In this document: piece by piece, positions 49,040 through 58,848 of the stretch
Layout of the letters: the number at the start of each line of letters is the position of its first letter
Numbering within the stretch: position 1 is the stretch's first letter
DNA from: Demequina sp. NBRC 110056
GTDB lineage: Bacteria; Actinomycetota; Actinomycetes; Actinomycetales; Demequinaceae
Assembly (NCBI RefSeq): GCF_002090155.1
Contig: NZ_BBRM01000002.1
Span: 496,001 to 560,000, forward strand
Reading direction: 5' to 3'
Length of the DNA: 64,000 nt
Program-made: the position numbers and the translations under genes
The notes under the pieces: model-generated
The model's input: the letters and a program-made list of their open reading frames with translations, nothing else
What the model was told of the DNA's origin: nothing
Databases searched by the model: none

Positions 49040-50464
49040 GTGCCGAAGACCCTGACCCGCTCCTACCGCCGCACGCGAAACTTCGCTGCGCGTGCGGTTC
49101 GTGCGCTCCAGGACCGCACGATCGGACGCTGGTACTACGCACAGCTCCCTCTCGACCCCGACCTGGTGGTCTACACCTGCGTGTGGAACCGCGCTCCCCG
49201 CGGCAACCCGCTGGCGGTCTATCGCAAGCAGCTCGAGCTCGCCCCTCACCTGCGCGGCGTGTGGATCGTGCGCAAGCAGGACGTGGATCAGATCCCGGAA
49301 GGAATCGAGTACGTGACGCCGCGCACGCTCGACTACCTTCGCCTGATCTCGACCGCGACCTACTTCATCGACGACGCGAACCCGCACTGGAGCCTTCCGC
49401 CTCGTGACGGCCAGGTCTACGTCCAGACCCACCACGGCACCGCGCTCAAGTACATGGGCGCGGACCGCCACTATTCCGGCAAGCGGCCCACCGACGACAC
49501 CATCGTCACGATGCACCGGCGCTGCCAGCGGTGGACCTACTCGCTCACGACGAGCCCCTACCTGACCGAGGTGTGGGAGCGCGCGTACAACAACGACTGC
49601 GTCCAGCTCGAGGTGGGCTTCCCCCGCAACGACGTGCTGTTCTCCGCAGGCGCCGATGCGCGGGCAGCGGCCCGTGCGCGCCTGGGACTGGGCGAGGACG
49701 AGCGTGCCGTCCTCTACATGCCCACGTGGCGGACCCGGCGCGGGCCCAAGGAGAAGGAGTTCGACCTCACGGCGTTCGCCGAGTCGCTCCCTGCCGGCAC
49801 GCGGCTGCTGGTGCGCGACCACTACTACCACGACAAGCGTGGTCGCAAGGTGGTGCCCGAGCAGGTCATCGACGTCTCCAAGGGATGGGAGGTCGAGGAC
49901 CTGTACGTCGCCTCGGACGCGCTCATCACGGACTACTCGTCCGCGATGTTCGACTATGCCCTGCTCGACAAGCCGATGGTCCTGTTCTGCTACGACTGGG
50001 ACGACTACCGCTGGAGCCGGGGCGCGTACTTCGACATCACCGAGGATGCCCCGGGCCAGGTCGTCACGACCGCCGAGCAGCTCATCGTCGCGATGCGATC
50101 CGGCGCGTTCGAGTCCGCCGAGTACGCCGAGCGTCGCGCGTCGTTCCGCGACCGCTTCGCCACCTTCGAGGACGGCCGCGCCTCGGAGAAGGTCGTGCGG
50201 ATCGCGCTGCTGGGCGAGGATCCCGCGCCTTTCGCCGGCCACGGCTACCCCGCCGAGCACCCCGCTGGTTGGACCACGCATCCCCGGGTCACCGTGCCCG
50301 CTGACCCGTCGCTCGAGCCACGCCTCGCGCCGCTCGGGCAGCCCTCGCCCGAGCGCTTCATCGCCGAGGCGGATCCCGCCGAGGTGGAGGGCGACTCCGA
50401 CGAGTCGACGGACACCGAGCAGATCATGCTCCAGGGTGCGGCCAAGGACAGCGACGCGGCCTAG
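49040..50464 (+). CDS. CDP-glycerol glycerophosphotransferase family protein (TagB/TagF-like)
   Basis: Predicted to transfer glycerol phosphate from CDP-glycerol to a lipid-linked acceptor or growing teichoic-acid chain at the inner face of the membrane. The 474-residue protein has the GT-B-like core with TYFIDDANPHW, QTHHGTALKYMG (catalytic His) and ITDYSSAMFDYALLDKPMV. The C-terminal 60 residues are acidic and disordered-looking. The GTG start and divergent promoter pair it with the cytidylyltransferase gene. No other teichoic-acid genes lie in the window. Confidence 0.88.
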   Translation: MPKTLTRSYRRTRNFAARAVRALQDRTIGRWYYAQLPLDPDLVVYTCVWNRAPRGNPLAVYRKQLELAPHLRGVWIVRKQDVDQIPEGIEYVTPRTLDYLRLISTATYFIDDANPHWSLPPRDGQVYVQTHHGTALKYMGADRHYSGKRPTDDTIVTMHRRCQRWTYSLTTSPYLTEVWERAYNNDCVQLEVGFPRNDVLFSAGADARAAARARLGLGEDERAVLYMPTWRTRRGPKEKEFDLTAFAESLPAGTRLLVRDHYYHDKRGRKVVPEQVIDVSKGWEVEDLYVASDALITDYSSAMFDYALLDKPMVLFCYDWDDYRWSRGAYFDITEDAPGQVVTTAEQLIVAMRSGAFESAEYAERRASFRDRFATFEDGRASEKVVRIALLGEDPAPFAGHGYPAEHPAGWTTHPRVTVPADPSLEPRLAPLGQPSPERFIAEADPAEVEGDSDESTDTEQIMLQGAAKDSDAA

Positions 50465-50473
50465 TCTCGCCGC

Positions 50474-50509
50474 GGCGTCGGCGGCGCGCTCACGCGCGCC
50501 CGGGACGCC
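50474..50509. terminator. bidirectional hairpin between the transferase gene and pfkA
   Basis: GGCGTC and GGCGCGC pair with GCGCGCC and GACGCC, giving 6+7 bp with a 3x3 internal loop and a TCAC loop, in the gap between two convergent genes. Confidence 0.55.
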
Positions 50510-50533
50510 CGAGGCGCCGCCGCGTCCGGGGCG

Positions 50534-51553
50534 TCAGAGGCCCCAGGCCGTCTCGAGCAGGTCCTCGGGCACGTACTTGGTCTTGCCAGCCATCACCGAG
50601 AAGTCGAGCATCTCGACGTGCTCGCCGCGCAACGCGGTGAAGGTGCCGTAGTTCTTCTCGAACGCCGCGTCGATCGCCGCGACGCCGAAGCGCGTGGCGA
50701 GCAGGCGGTCGGCTGCGGTCGGCACGCCGCCGCGCTGGACATAGCCGAGCGTCGTGAGGCGAGTCGGGAAACCCGTGACCCGCTCGATGGCGCGCGTGAC
50801 CTGCGCGCCCACCTGGCCGGCGATGGGGTTGCCCTTCTCGTCGAGCGTGTCCGACGCGTCCCAGCCGCTGCCCTCGGCGGGCACGGCGCCTTCCGCGACG
50901 GCGACGATCGAGAAGTCCTTGTAGCGGTGACGGTGGCGGATCTTCTTGCCGATCTGCTCGATGTCGAACGGCGACTCGGGCGCGAGGATGATGTCCGCTC
51001 CGCCAGCGATGCCGGCAGTGACCGCGATCCAGCCGCAGTGGCGACCCATGAGCTCGACGACCATGACGCGGTTGTGCGACTCCGCGGTCGAGTGCAGGCG
51101 ATCGATGGCCTCGGTGGCGATCGTCACGGCGGTGTCGAAGCCGATCGACGAGTCGGTGCCGACCACGTCGTTGTCGATGGTCTTGGGGATGCCGATGACC
51201 GGCACTCCGGACTTGTTGACCTTCGACGCCGCGCGCAGCGTGCCGTCCCCGCCGATGCAGATCAGCGCGTCCAGCTTCTCGTCCTCGACGGTCTGGTGGA
51301 CCGCCTCGATGCCGCCGTCGACCTTGTGCGGGTGGCAGCGAGCGGTGCCGAGCATGGTGCCGCCATGAACGAGGATTCCGCTCACGTCGTCCCTGGTCAG
51401 CGGGACGGCGTCGCCGTTGATGACACCCTCCCAGCCGTTGCGGAAGCCCACGATGGACATGCCGTGCTCGGCGGTGCCGCGCTTGACGACGGCTCGGATG
51501 GCTGCATTCAGGCCGGGGCAGTCCCCGCCTCCGGTGAGGATTCCTACGCGCAT
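50534..51553 (-). CDS. pfkA: 6-phosphofructokinase
   Basis: Phosphorylates fructose 6-phosphate. The 339-residue protein has GGGDCPGLNAAIRA, GGDGT at 101-105, PKTIDND with Lys124, and MGRHCGWIAVTAG. Gly104 is the residue of ATP-dependent enzymes, while Lys124 is that of pyrophosphate-dependent ones; this mixed set occurs in actinobacterial PFKs, at least one of which uses ATP, so the phosphate donor is not certain. TAGAGT seven bases before the ATG overlaps the polA stop. Confidence 0.94.
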   Translation of the reverse strand: MRVGILTGGGDCPGLNAAIRAVVKRGTAEHGMSIVGFRNGWEGVINGDAVPLTRDDVSGILVHGGTMLGTARCHPHKVDGGIEAVHQTVEDEKLDALICIGGDGTLRAASKVNKSGVPVIGIPKTIDNDVVGTDSSIGFDTAVTIATEAIDRLHSTAESHNRVMVVELMGRHCGWIAVTAGIAGGADIILAPESPFDIEQIGKKIRHRHRYKDFSIVAVAEGAVPAEGSGWDASDTLDEKGNPIAGQVGAQVTRAIERVTGFPTRLTTLGYVQRGGVPTAADRLLATRFGVAAIDAAFEKNYGTFTALRGEHVEMLDFSVMAGKTKYVPEDLLETAWGL

Positions 51554-51560
51554 GGCTCCA

Positions 51561-51566
51561 ACTCTA
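51561..51566 (-). promoter_or_regulatory. -10 box of pfkA, overlapping the polA stop codon
   Basis: TAGAGT begins with the polA TAG stop and lies seven bases before the pfkA ATG. Confidence 0.4.
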
Positions 51567-54221
51567 GTGTCCGGCCGTGCGCCAGTTCGATCCCTCTCCG
51601 ACGTGGACGTCGAGAGGCACGGACAGGTCGCCGGCAGCGTGCATCTGGTCGATCAGGATGGCCTCGACCGCCTGCGCCTCGCCGGGGGCGACCTCGACCA
51701 CGAGCTCATCGTGCACCTGCAGCAGCTGCCGGGAGGCGAGACCTTGGTCCTCGAGAGCCCGATCGACGCCGAGCATGGCCTTCTTGATGAGGTCCGCCGC
51801 CGAGCCCTGGATCGGGGCGTTGAGCGCCACCCGCTCCGCGATGTCGCGGCGCTGGCGATTGGTCGACGTCAGGTCGGGGATGTAGCGGCGGCGCCCGAGG
51901 ATCGTCTCGGTGTAGCCCACCTCGCGCGCCCGCTCGACCACGGTCTTGAGGTAGTCGCGAACGCCTCCGAAGCGAGCGAAGTAGTCGTCCATGAGCGCCT
52001 GCGCCTCGCCGACCGGCAGCGACAGCTGCCGCGCGAGGCCGAAGGACGACAGCCCATAGGCGAGCCCGTAGCTCATCGCCTTGACCTTCGAGCGCATCTC
52101 AGGGCTGACGTCGTCCGGCTCGACCCCGAACACGCGCGAGCCGACGAACCGGTGCAGGTCCTCCCCCGCCTTGAACGCCTCGATGAGGCCCTCGTCGCCG
52201 CTCAGGTGCGCCATGATGCGCATCTCGATCTGGCTGTAGTCGGCCGTCAGCAGAGTCTCGAAGCCCTCACCCACGACGAACGCCTCGCGGATGCGGTGAC
52301 CCTCCTCGGTACGGATCGGGATGTTCTGAAGGTTGGGGTCCTTCGAGCTCAGGCGACCCGTCGACGCGACCACCTGCGAGAACGTCGTGTGGATGCGGCC
52401 GTCCTCGCGCACGGACTGGGCGAGCGTCTCGATGATCTGGCCGAGCTTGGTCGCGTCCCGGTGTGCCAGCAGCGCCTCGAGGAACGGGTGCGGGCTCTTC
52501 TCCTGCAGATCCGCGAGGGAGGCGGCGTCGGTGGAGTACCCGGTCTTGATCTTCTTGGTCTTGGGCATCCCGAGGCGGTCGAAGAGCACCTCTTGGAGCT
52601 GCTTGGGCGAGCCGAGGTTGACCTCGTCACCGCCGATGGCGTCGAACGCCTGCGACGCGGCCTGGTCGGCACGGCCGCGCGCGGCGTCCGCGAGCGATCC
52701 GAGGTGAGCGGAGTCGACGGCGATGCCGGCGTGCTCCATGCGCGCGAGCACCGCCATCAGCGGGATCTCCACGTCCCGGTACAGGTCGGTCATGCCTCGC
52801 CTGTCGACCTCGGCGTCCAGCTCTGCGGCGAGCCGCGCGACGTGCGCTGCCGTGGAGCCCGCCGCCTCCGCGGCGCTGTCGTCGAGGCCGAGGTCGAGCT
52901 GGCCGCCGCTCGAGCCGCCGGCGACCGTGATGCCCAGGTACCGCTGCAGCACAGAGTCGAGGTCGAAGCCGCGCTGATCGGCGTTCACGAGGAACGCAGC
53001 GATCTGCGTGTCGCCGATGACTCCGCGCAGGTCGATGCCCCGCGAGGCGAGGCTGTGCCACGCGTCCTTCGCCGCGTGCAACGTCTTCTCGACCCCCTCG
53101 TCCTCGAGCCAGGCGCGCAGGCTGGCGTCCTGCGCGGCGTCGAGCGCTGTGAGGTCGATCCCCCACGCCTCGTCCCCGGCGGCGACGCCGATGGCCCAGG
53201 CGTCGGCATCGGCGCCGATGCGCCCGTCGACATGGAGGGTGACGGGCCCCTCGAGGGCGGCGACGGCCTCGACCGCGCCGTCGACGACGACCGTCACCTC
53301 GGCGGGCTCCTCGGGGGCACCCTCGGTCGAGTCACCCGCGGCGAACGGCAGCAGGCGGTCGCGCAGGGTGCGGAACTGCAGCGCGTCGCAGACCTGGTGG
53401 ATCGCCGCGGCGTCAGCGCCCACGTACTCGAGGTCGTCGAGGGTCTGCGGGACCTCGAGATCGGTCAGGAGGTGGTTCAGCTCACGATTCAGCCGGACCT
53501 GATCGAGGTGGTCCCGCAGGCTCTGCCCCGCCTTGCCGGGGACATCGTCCGCGGCCTCGAGGATCTCCGGGAGGCCGCCGTAGACGCCGATCCACTTCGC
53601 CGCCGTCTTCGGGCCGACCCCTGGCACGCCGGGAAGGTTGTCGCTGGTCTCGCCCACGAGCGCGGCGAGATCCGGGTACTGGCCGGGGCGAACGCCGTAC
53701 TTCTCCTCGACCGACTCGGGCGTGAAGTGCACCAGGTCGGACACGCCCTTGCGGGGGTAGAGCAGCGTGACCTCGTCGGTCACGAGCTGGATGGTGTCCC
53801 TGTCCCCCGACACGACCAGCACGCGCATGCCCGCCTCGCGGCCCATCCGGGCATACGTCGCGAGGAGGTCGTCGGCCTCGTAGCGCTCCTTGTCCACGGC
53901 GGCGACGCCCATCGCGTCGAGCACCTCGCGGATCAGCGGAACCTGCGGTTCGAACTCCGGCGGCGTCTCGTCGCGAGTGCCCTTGTAGCTGGGAAGTCGC
54001 TCGGTGCGGAACGTGCCGCCGGGCAGGTCGAACGCGACCGCGACGTGCGTGGGCTGCTGCTCCCTCATGAGGGTCGCCAGCATCGTCGTGAAGCCATACA
54101 CCGCGTTGGTCGGGACGCCCGTGGACGTCGCGAAGTTCTCCACCGGAAGCCCGAAGAAGGCACGGAAAGCCATCGACAATCCGTCGATCAGCAGCAGTGT
54201 TGGCTGGTCTTTGTCGCTCAC
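51564..54221 (-). CDS. polA: DNA polymerase I
   Basis: Repair and Okazaki-fragment polymerase, 885 residues. The N-terminal 5'-3' nuclease (about residues 5-300) shows LLIDGLSMAFRAFFG and ALVGETSDNLPGVPGVG. The middle 3'-5' exonuclease domain is degenerate: where FDTET is expected the sequence reads HVDGRI, so proofreading is probably absent, as in other actinobacteria. The polymerase domain is intact (TADYSQIEMRIMAHL, KVKAMSYGLAYGLS, QVHDELVVEV). GTG start, apparently leaderless. Confidence 0.97.
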   Translation of the reverse strand: MSDKDQPTLLLIDGLSMAFRAFFGLPVENFATSTGVPTNAVYGFTTMLATLMREQQPTHVAVAFDLPGGTFRTERLPSYKGTRDETPPEFEPQVPLIREVLDAMGVAAVDKERYEADDLLATYARMGREAGMRVLVVSGDRDTIQLVTDEVTLLYPRKGVSDLVHFTPESVEEKYGVRPGQYPDLAALVGETSDNLPGVPGVGPKTAAKWIGVYGGLPEILEAADDVPGKAGQSLRDHLDQVRLNRELNHLLTDLEVPQTLDDLEYVGADAAAIHQVCDALQFRTLRDRLLPFAAGDSTEGAPEEPAEVTVVVDGAVEAVAALEGPVTLHVDGRIGADADAWAIGVAAGDEAWGIDLTALDAAQDASLRAWLEDEGVEKTLHAAKDAWHSLASRGIDLRGVIGDTQIAAFLVNADQRGFDLDSVLQRYLGITVAGGSSGGQLDLGLDDSAAEAAGSTAAHVARLAAELDAEVDRRGMTDLYRDVEIPLMAVLARMEHAGIAVDSAHLGSLADAARGRADQAASQAFDAIGGDEVNLGSPKQLQEVLFDRLGMPKTKKIKTGYSTDAASLADLQEKSPHPFLEALLAHRDATKLGQIIETLAQSVREDGRIHTTFSQVVASTGRLSSKDPNLQNIPIRTEEGHRIREAFVVGEGFETLLTADYSQIEMRIMAHLSGDEGLIEAFKAGEDLHRFVGSRVFGVEPDDVSPEMRSKVKAMSYGLAYGLSSFGLARQLSLPVGEAQALMDDYFARFGGVRDYLKTVVERAREVGYTETILGRRRYIPDLTSTNRQRRDIAERVALNAPIQGSAADLIKKAMLGVDRALEDQGLASRQLLQVHDELVVEVAPGEAQAVEAILIDQMHAAGDLSVPLDVHVGEGSNWRTAGH

Positions 54222-54227
54222 TGTGCC

Positions 54228-54233
54228 AACCTA
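54228..54233 (-). promoter_or_regulatory. -10 box of polA, leaderless start
   Basis: TAGGTT is six bases (GGCACA) before the GTG. The divergent thioesterase gene starts only 18 bases from polA, so the two promoters overlap. Confidence 0.4.
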
Positions 54234-54239
54234 TCTCCT

Positions 54240-54653
54240 ATGGCCGACATCGACGATGTGTCGCTCGCGCAGCTTCAAGCGGGCACCCTGATGGAGCGCA
54301 TGGGCATCACGGTGGGGGCCGTGACCGCCGAGCGCGCCGTCGGATCCATGCCCGTGGAGGGCAACACCCAGCCCTACGGGCTGCTCCACGGAGGCGCATC
54401 GGCCGTGCTCGCCGAGACCCTCGGCTCGTACGCGGCCATGGCCCACGCTCAGCCAGACGGCATCGCCGTCGGCGTGGACCTGTCCATCACGCACCACCGA
54501 GCCGTGCGCGAGGGCACGGTCCGGGGAGAGGCGACGGCGCTGCATCGTGGCCGCACCGTCGCCAGCTACGCCATCACCATCGAGGACGAATCGGGCAGAC
54601 CCGTCGCAACGGCGCGACTGACCTGCGCGATTCGTCAACGCGCCGAGACATGA
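54240..54653 (+). CDS. PaaI-family hotdog thioesterase
   Basis: A 137-residue single-hotdog protein with the PaaI signature NTQPYGLLHGGASAVLAETLG (HGG with downstream acidic residue) and VDLSITHHRAVREGTVRG. Members hydrolyse acyl-CoA, often hydroxybenzoyl or phenylacetyl thioesters; the substrate here is unknown. The ATG at 54240 lies 18 bases from the divergent polA start. A long open frame extending upstream is antisense to polA and rejected. Confidence 0.87.
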   Translation: MADIDDVSLAQLQAGTLMERMGITVGAVTAERAVGSMPVEGNTQPYGLLHGGASAVLAETLGSYAAMAHAQPDGIAVGVDLSITHHRAVREGTVRGEATALHRGRTVASYAITIEDESGRPVATARLTCAIRQRAET

Positions 54654-54670
54654 CCGAAACATGGCGCGCG

Positions 54671-54676
54671 TATGGT
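54671..54676 (+). promoter_or_regulatory. possible -10 box of the liv operon
   Basis: TATGGT is followed by a short leader with GGAGGGG (54693-54699) before the TTG start of livH. No clear -35. Confidence 0.35.
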
Positions 54677-54703
54677 GATGACATCCTGACCTGGAGGGGA
54701 TCC

Positions 54704-55834
54704 TTGACGAAGAGAATCGACCGGCGTGCCATCATGCGCGCCTTGATCGTGTTCGCCGTCGCCGCGCTCGCCGTGACCCTCGTCTCGTCCGTAGGCACCA
54801 GTGCCTTCGCCGAGACGTCGGACACCGCGACCATCGCGGCATCGAGCAGCACCGTCCATGCCGACGTGGAGACGACAGACGCCGAGATCACGGTGGATGA
54901 GTCCTCCGGCCCCGGCACCAACCGCGTGGCGCAGAACGTGTTCAACGGGCTGGTGTTCGGCCTGCTGCTCGCGCTGGCGTCCGTGGGCTTGTCGCTCATC
55001 TACGGCACGACAGGGCTGAGCAACTTCGCGCATGGAGAGCAGGTCTCGCTCGGCGCGATGCTCGCGTACTTCTTCGCGACCCAGCAGCCCGTCTCCATCC
55101 CGCTCACGCCGTGGGAGTTCGTGATCGGCTGGCCGCTGTGGCTCGCGTCGATCGCGGCCATCATCGTCGCTGGCGGCACCGGCTGGCTGCAGGACCGCTT
55201 CCTGTGGTCCAAGCTGCGCAAGCGCAACGTCAAGATCGTGCAGCAGATGATCGTGTCGATCGGTCTGTCGCTGGCGATGCTGAACCTGCTGCAGTGGTGG
55301 ATCGGGCCCGACCGTGTGCGCGTGTCCATCGCCATCGAGGAGCGCCACCAGTTCGGTCCCATCCAGCTGGGCAGCACGACCGCCATGTCGATCGGGATCT
55401 CGATCGCCGTCCTGCTGGGCGTGGGCTACTTCCTGCTGCGCACCCGCCTGGGTCGCGCGACGCGCGCCGTGTCGGACAACCCGTCCCTCGCGTCGGCGTC
55501 GGGCATCAAGGTGGACGGCATCATCCGCCTCGTGTGGGTCATGGCGACCAGCCTCGCGGCGCTCGGCGGCATCCTGATGGCGTTCTACGACTCGGGCACC
55601 AAGTTCGACGTCGGCGCGCGCCTGCTGCTGCTGATGTTCGCCGCGGTGACGCTCGGCGGCCTCGGCCAGCCCTTCGGCGCCCTCGTCGGCTCGCTCGTCA
55701 TCGGTGTCGTGGTCGAGACCTCGACGCTGTGGCTCGGGCCCGACCTGAAGTACGCGACCGCCCTCGGCATCCTCATCATCGTGCTCCTGGTGAGACCGCA
55801 AGGAATCCTCGGACGAGCGGAAAGGGTGGGCTAG
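54704..55834 (+). CDS. livH: branched-chain amino-acid ABC transporter permease LivH, with N-terminal signal-like extension
   Basis: Membrane subunit of 376 residues. The TTG at 54704 is preferred because GGAGGGG precedes it and the product then begins with a secretion-type sequence: basic residues, a hydrophobic run ALIVFAVAALAVTLVSSV and SAFA. About 45 polar residues follow before the first LivH transmembrane segment (NGLVFGLLLALASVGLSLIY), and GLSNFAHGEQVSLGAM is the LivH signature. An ATG at 54650 overlapping the previous stop is the alternative. Such an extracellular N-terminal extension is unusual for LivH. Confidence 0.88.
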   Translation: MTKRIDRRAIMRALIVFAVAALAVTLVSSVGTSAFAETSDTATIAASSSTVHADVETTDAEITVDESSGPGTNRVAQNVFNGLVFGLLLALASVGLSLIYGTTGLSNFAHGEQVSLGAMLAYFFATQQPVSIPLTPWEFVIGWPLWLASIAAIIVAGGTGWLQDRFLWSKLRKRNVKIVQQMIVSIGLSLAMLNLLQWWIGPDRVRVSIAIEERHQFGPIQLGSTTAMSIGISIAVLLGVGYFLLRTRLGRATRAVSDNPSLASASGIKVDGIIRLVWVMATSLAALGGILMAFYDSGTKFDVGARLLLLMFAAVTLGGLGQPFGALVGSLVIGVVVETSTLWLGPDLKYATALGILIIVLLVRPQGILGRAERVG

Positions 55835-55837
55835 CTC

Positions 55838-56812
55838 ATGGACCTCATCTACGACCTGCTGCGCGAGGCCATCGCGCCCACCACGGCTGCGTTCGCGCTG
55901 GCCGCCATCGGCCTGAACTTCCACTTCGGCCTCACGGGACTGCTGAACATGGGTCAGGCGGGCTTCATGCTCCTGGGCATGTACGGCTACGCCATCGTCG
56001 TCCGCGAGGGCGGGCCCATCTGGCTCGGCATCCTCGCGGCCATCGCCGCAGCGGCTGTGTTCGGACTGCTGTTGGGCTGGCCGACGCTGAAGCTCAGAGG
56101 CGACTATCTCGCCATCGTGACGATCGCCGCGGCGGAGATGATCCGCTATCTCGGCAGATCCCAGAACCTCAACGCGCTCACGGGCGCCTCGACAGGCATC
56201 CGCGGGTCCGACTTCAAGGGCTCGTTCGAGATGCTCTCGCCGTTCCCCGACGAGCAGGTCACCATCTGGGTCTGGACGTTCCACGGGACGCGTTCCACCT
56301 CGTGGTGGCTGCTGCTCGTGGGGTGGGCGCTCGTCGCCCTGTTCCTGCTCATGTTCTGGCGACTGTCGAAGTCCCCCTGGGGCCGCGTGCTCAAGGGCAT
56401 CCGCGAGGACGAGGACGCCGTGCGCTCGCTCGGCAAGAACGTGTACTCGTACAAGATGCAGGCACTCGTCATCGGCGGTGTGATCGGCGCGATCGCCGGC
56501 ATCGTGTGGGCGCTCGGAGCCTCCGTGCAGCCCGACTCGATGGGACGCCCGACGACGTTCTGGATCTGGACGCTCCTGCTGCTCGGTGGAGCCGCGACGG
56601 TCTTCGGACCCGTGCTCGGCTCGATCCTGTTCTGGTGCTCGCTCGTGCTCGTGAAGGGACTGGCGTCCCTGCTGATCCCCGAGTCCGTGCTCAGCACCCA
56701 GGAGCTCGAGCCGTTCTCGCTCATGCTGGTGGGCATCGCCCTGATGTGCCTGGTGATCTTCAGGCCACAGGGAGTCCTCGGCGACAAGAAGGAGTTGGCC
56801 TTCAATGACTGA
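55838..56812 (+). CDS. livM: branched-chain amino-acid ABC transporter permease LivM
   Basis: Second membrane subunit, 324 residues, with about eight hydrophobic segments and the LivM signature FGLTGLLNMGQAGFMLLGMY, plus TLKLRGDYLAIVTIAAAEMI. The ATG is three bases after livH. Its end overlaps livG by eight bases. Confidence 0.94.
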   Translation: MDLIYDLLREAIAPTTAAFALAAIGLNFHFGLTGLLNMGQAGFMLLGMYGYAIVVREGGPIWLGILAAIAAAAVFGLLLGWPTLKLRGDYLAIVTIAAAEMIRYLGRSQNLNALTGASTGIRGSDFKGSFEMLSPFPDEQVTIWVWTFHGTRSTSWWLLLVGWALVALFLLMFWRLSKSPWGRVLKGIREDEDAVRSLGKNVYSYKMQALVIGGVIGAIAGIVWALGASVQPDSMGRPTTFWIWTLLLLGGAATVFGPVLGSILFWCSLVLVKGLASLLIPESVLSTQELEPFSLMLVGIALMCLVIFRPQGVLGDKKELAFND

Positions 56813-57670
56813 TGACATGTTCGCTGACGTGAAGCACGAGCCGGGCGCATCCAAGCCCGACCCGATCGTCGTCGCCGACAAGGTGCACCGCCACTTCGGC
56901 GGCCTCACGGCCGTCGACGTGGAGCACTTCGAGGTCCAGCGCGGCGCCATCACGGCGCTCATCGGGCCCAACGGCGCCGGCAAGTCGACGTTCTTCAACC
57001 TGCTGACGGGCTTCGACAAGCCTCAGACGGGCGACTGGCTGTTCAACGGCCACTCGCTCAAGGGCGTCTCCCCTGCCAAGGTGGCGCGTGCGGGCAAGGT
57101 CCGCACGTTCCAGCTCACCAAGGCGCTGAGCCGCATGACGGTGCTCGAGAACATGCGCCTGGGCGCCTCTGACCAGAAGGGTGAGAACTTCTTCTACGCG
57201 TTCGCGAAGCCCCTGTGGGCCGACCGCGAGGAGGAGATCACCGCTCGGGCGCACGTCCTGCTCAAGCGCTTCAAGCTCTACGAGAAGAAGGACGACTACG
57301 CGGGCTCGCTGTCCGGCGGACAGCGCAAGCTGCTCGAGATGGCGCGCGCGCTGATGTCGGAGCCCGAGATGGTGATGCTCGACGAGCCCATGGCGGGCGT
57401 CAACCCGGCGCTCACCGAGTCGCTGCTCGACCACATCGTCGAGCTCAAGCAGGAGGGCGTCACCGTGCTGTTCGTCGAGCACGACATGCACATGGTGCGC
57501 CGCATCTCCGACTGGGTCGTCGTCATGGCCGAGGGCAAGATCATCGCCGAGGGCCCGCCCAGCACCGTCATGCAGAACGAGCAGGTGCAGGCGGCCTACC
57601 TCGGCTCGCATCACGATGAGGATCTATCGGAGTTGCCCAGCGCGGACGAGCTCCACGAGGAGGCTTCCGA

Positions 57671-57674
<4 letters not shown>
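56805..57674 (+). CDS. livG: branched-chain amino-acid ABC transporter ATP-binding protein LivG
   Basis: ATPase subunit of 289 residues with Walker A GPNGAGKSTFFN, signature LSGGQRKLLEMARAL, Walker B VMLDEPMAGVNP and the LivG-type C-terminal GKIIAEGPPSTVMQNEQVQAAYLG. A 20-residue acidic tail follows. Overlaps livM and livF. Confidence 0.95.
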
Positions 57675-58399
<725 letters not shown>

Positions 58400-58407
58400 G
58401 CCTAGCG

Positions 58408-58442
58408 CTGAGCCCCCGTCGGTGCATCCGGCGGGGGCTCAG
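58408..58442 (+). terminator. terminator of the liv operon
   Basis: A 15-bp stem CTGAGCCCCCGTCGG/CCGGCGGGGGCTCAG (one G-T pair) with a TGCAT loop, nine bases past livF. No T-run. Confidence 0.85.
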
Positions 58443-58848
58443 TCATGCGCCCGGACGTCCCCCGGTGCGGTTCCCACGGGCGGCTGCCGGATCGTTCCGT
58501 GAGGACCGGTCCTCACGACCAGTTCTCACGGATGGATCGCCGATGCGTCCGTGACGACGAGCACTGCGCCTGTCGCCCGGATATCAGCGCGCCTTCACGG
58601 CCCACGAACTCGTCGAGATCAGTGCGGACCGCACGCTCGTGCGCTCCCAACTGACGGTGAGCGCGAGCGTCAGTCGAGACCGCACGCCCCAGGTGGCACG
58701 CCCAGGCGGGCGAGCACCGGGGAGGCAAGAGCATCGGCCCTGCCCGGGCGCCCGTGGCGGGGTCCGGCGCGGACTCGACGGGCGCATCGGCCCACCGGAG
58801 GCAGTCGGAGCGGGTGCCGCAACCGCTGCGGGAGGCCCCGCGAACGCG
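58443..58848. other. non-coding gap between convergent liv genes
   Basis: About 400 bases with no credible gene; reading frames here are alanine/arginine-rich shadows. It contains a 20-base palindrome (58498), a smaller one GTGCGGACCGCAC near 58622, and GCATCGGC-type motifs at 58734 and 58784. Confidence 0.6.
58498..58517. repeat. perfect 20-base palindrome
   Basis: CGTGAGGACCGGTCCTCACG is fully self-complementary. A further copy of one arm, CTCACGGA, lies at 58525-58532. It has no spacer loop, so it looks like a protein-binding site rather than a terminator. Confidence 0.7.

Noticed and set aside
51564..54221. Active proofreading domain in PolA
   Set aside because: The middle domain lacks the DxE metal-binding pair (reads HVDGRI), so only the 5' nuclease and polymerase are assigned.
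54650..54703. ATG overlapping the thioesterase stop as the start of livH
   Set aside because: No ribosome site, and it would place 18 polar residues before the signal-like segment; the TTG at 54704 has GGAGGGG. Kept as an alternative only.
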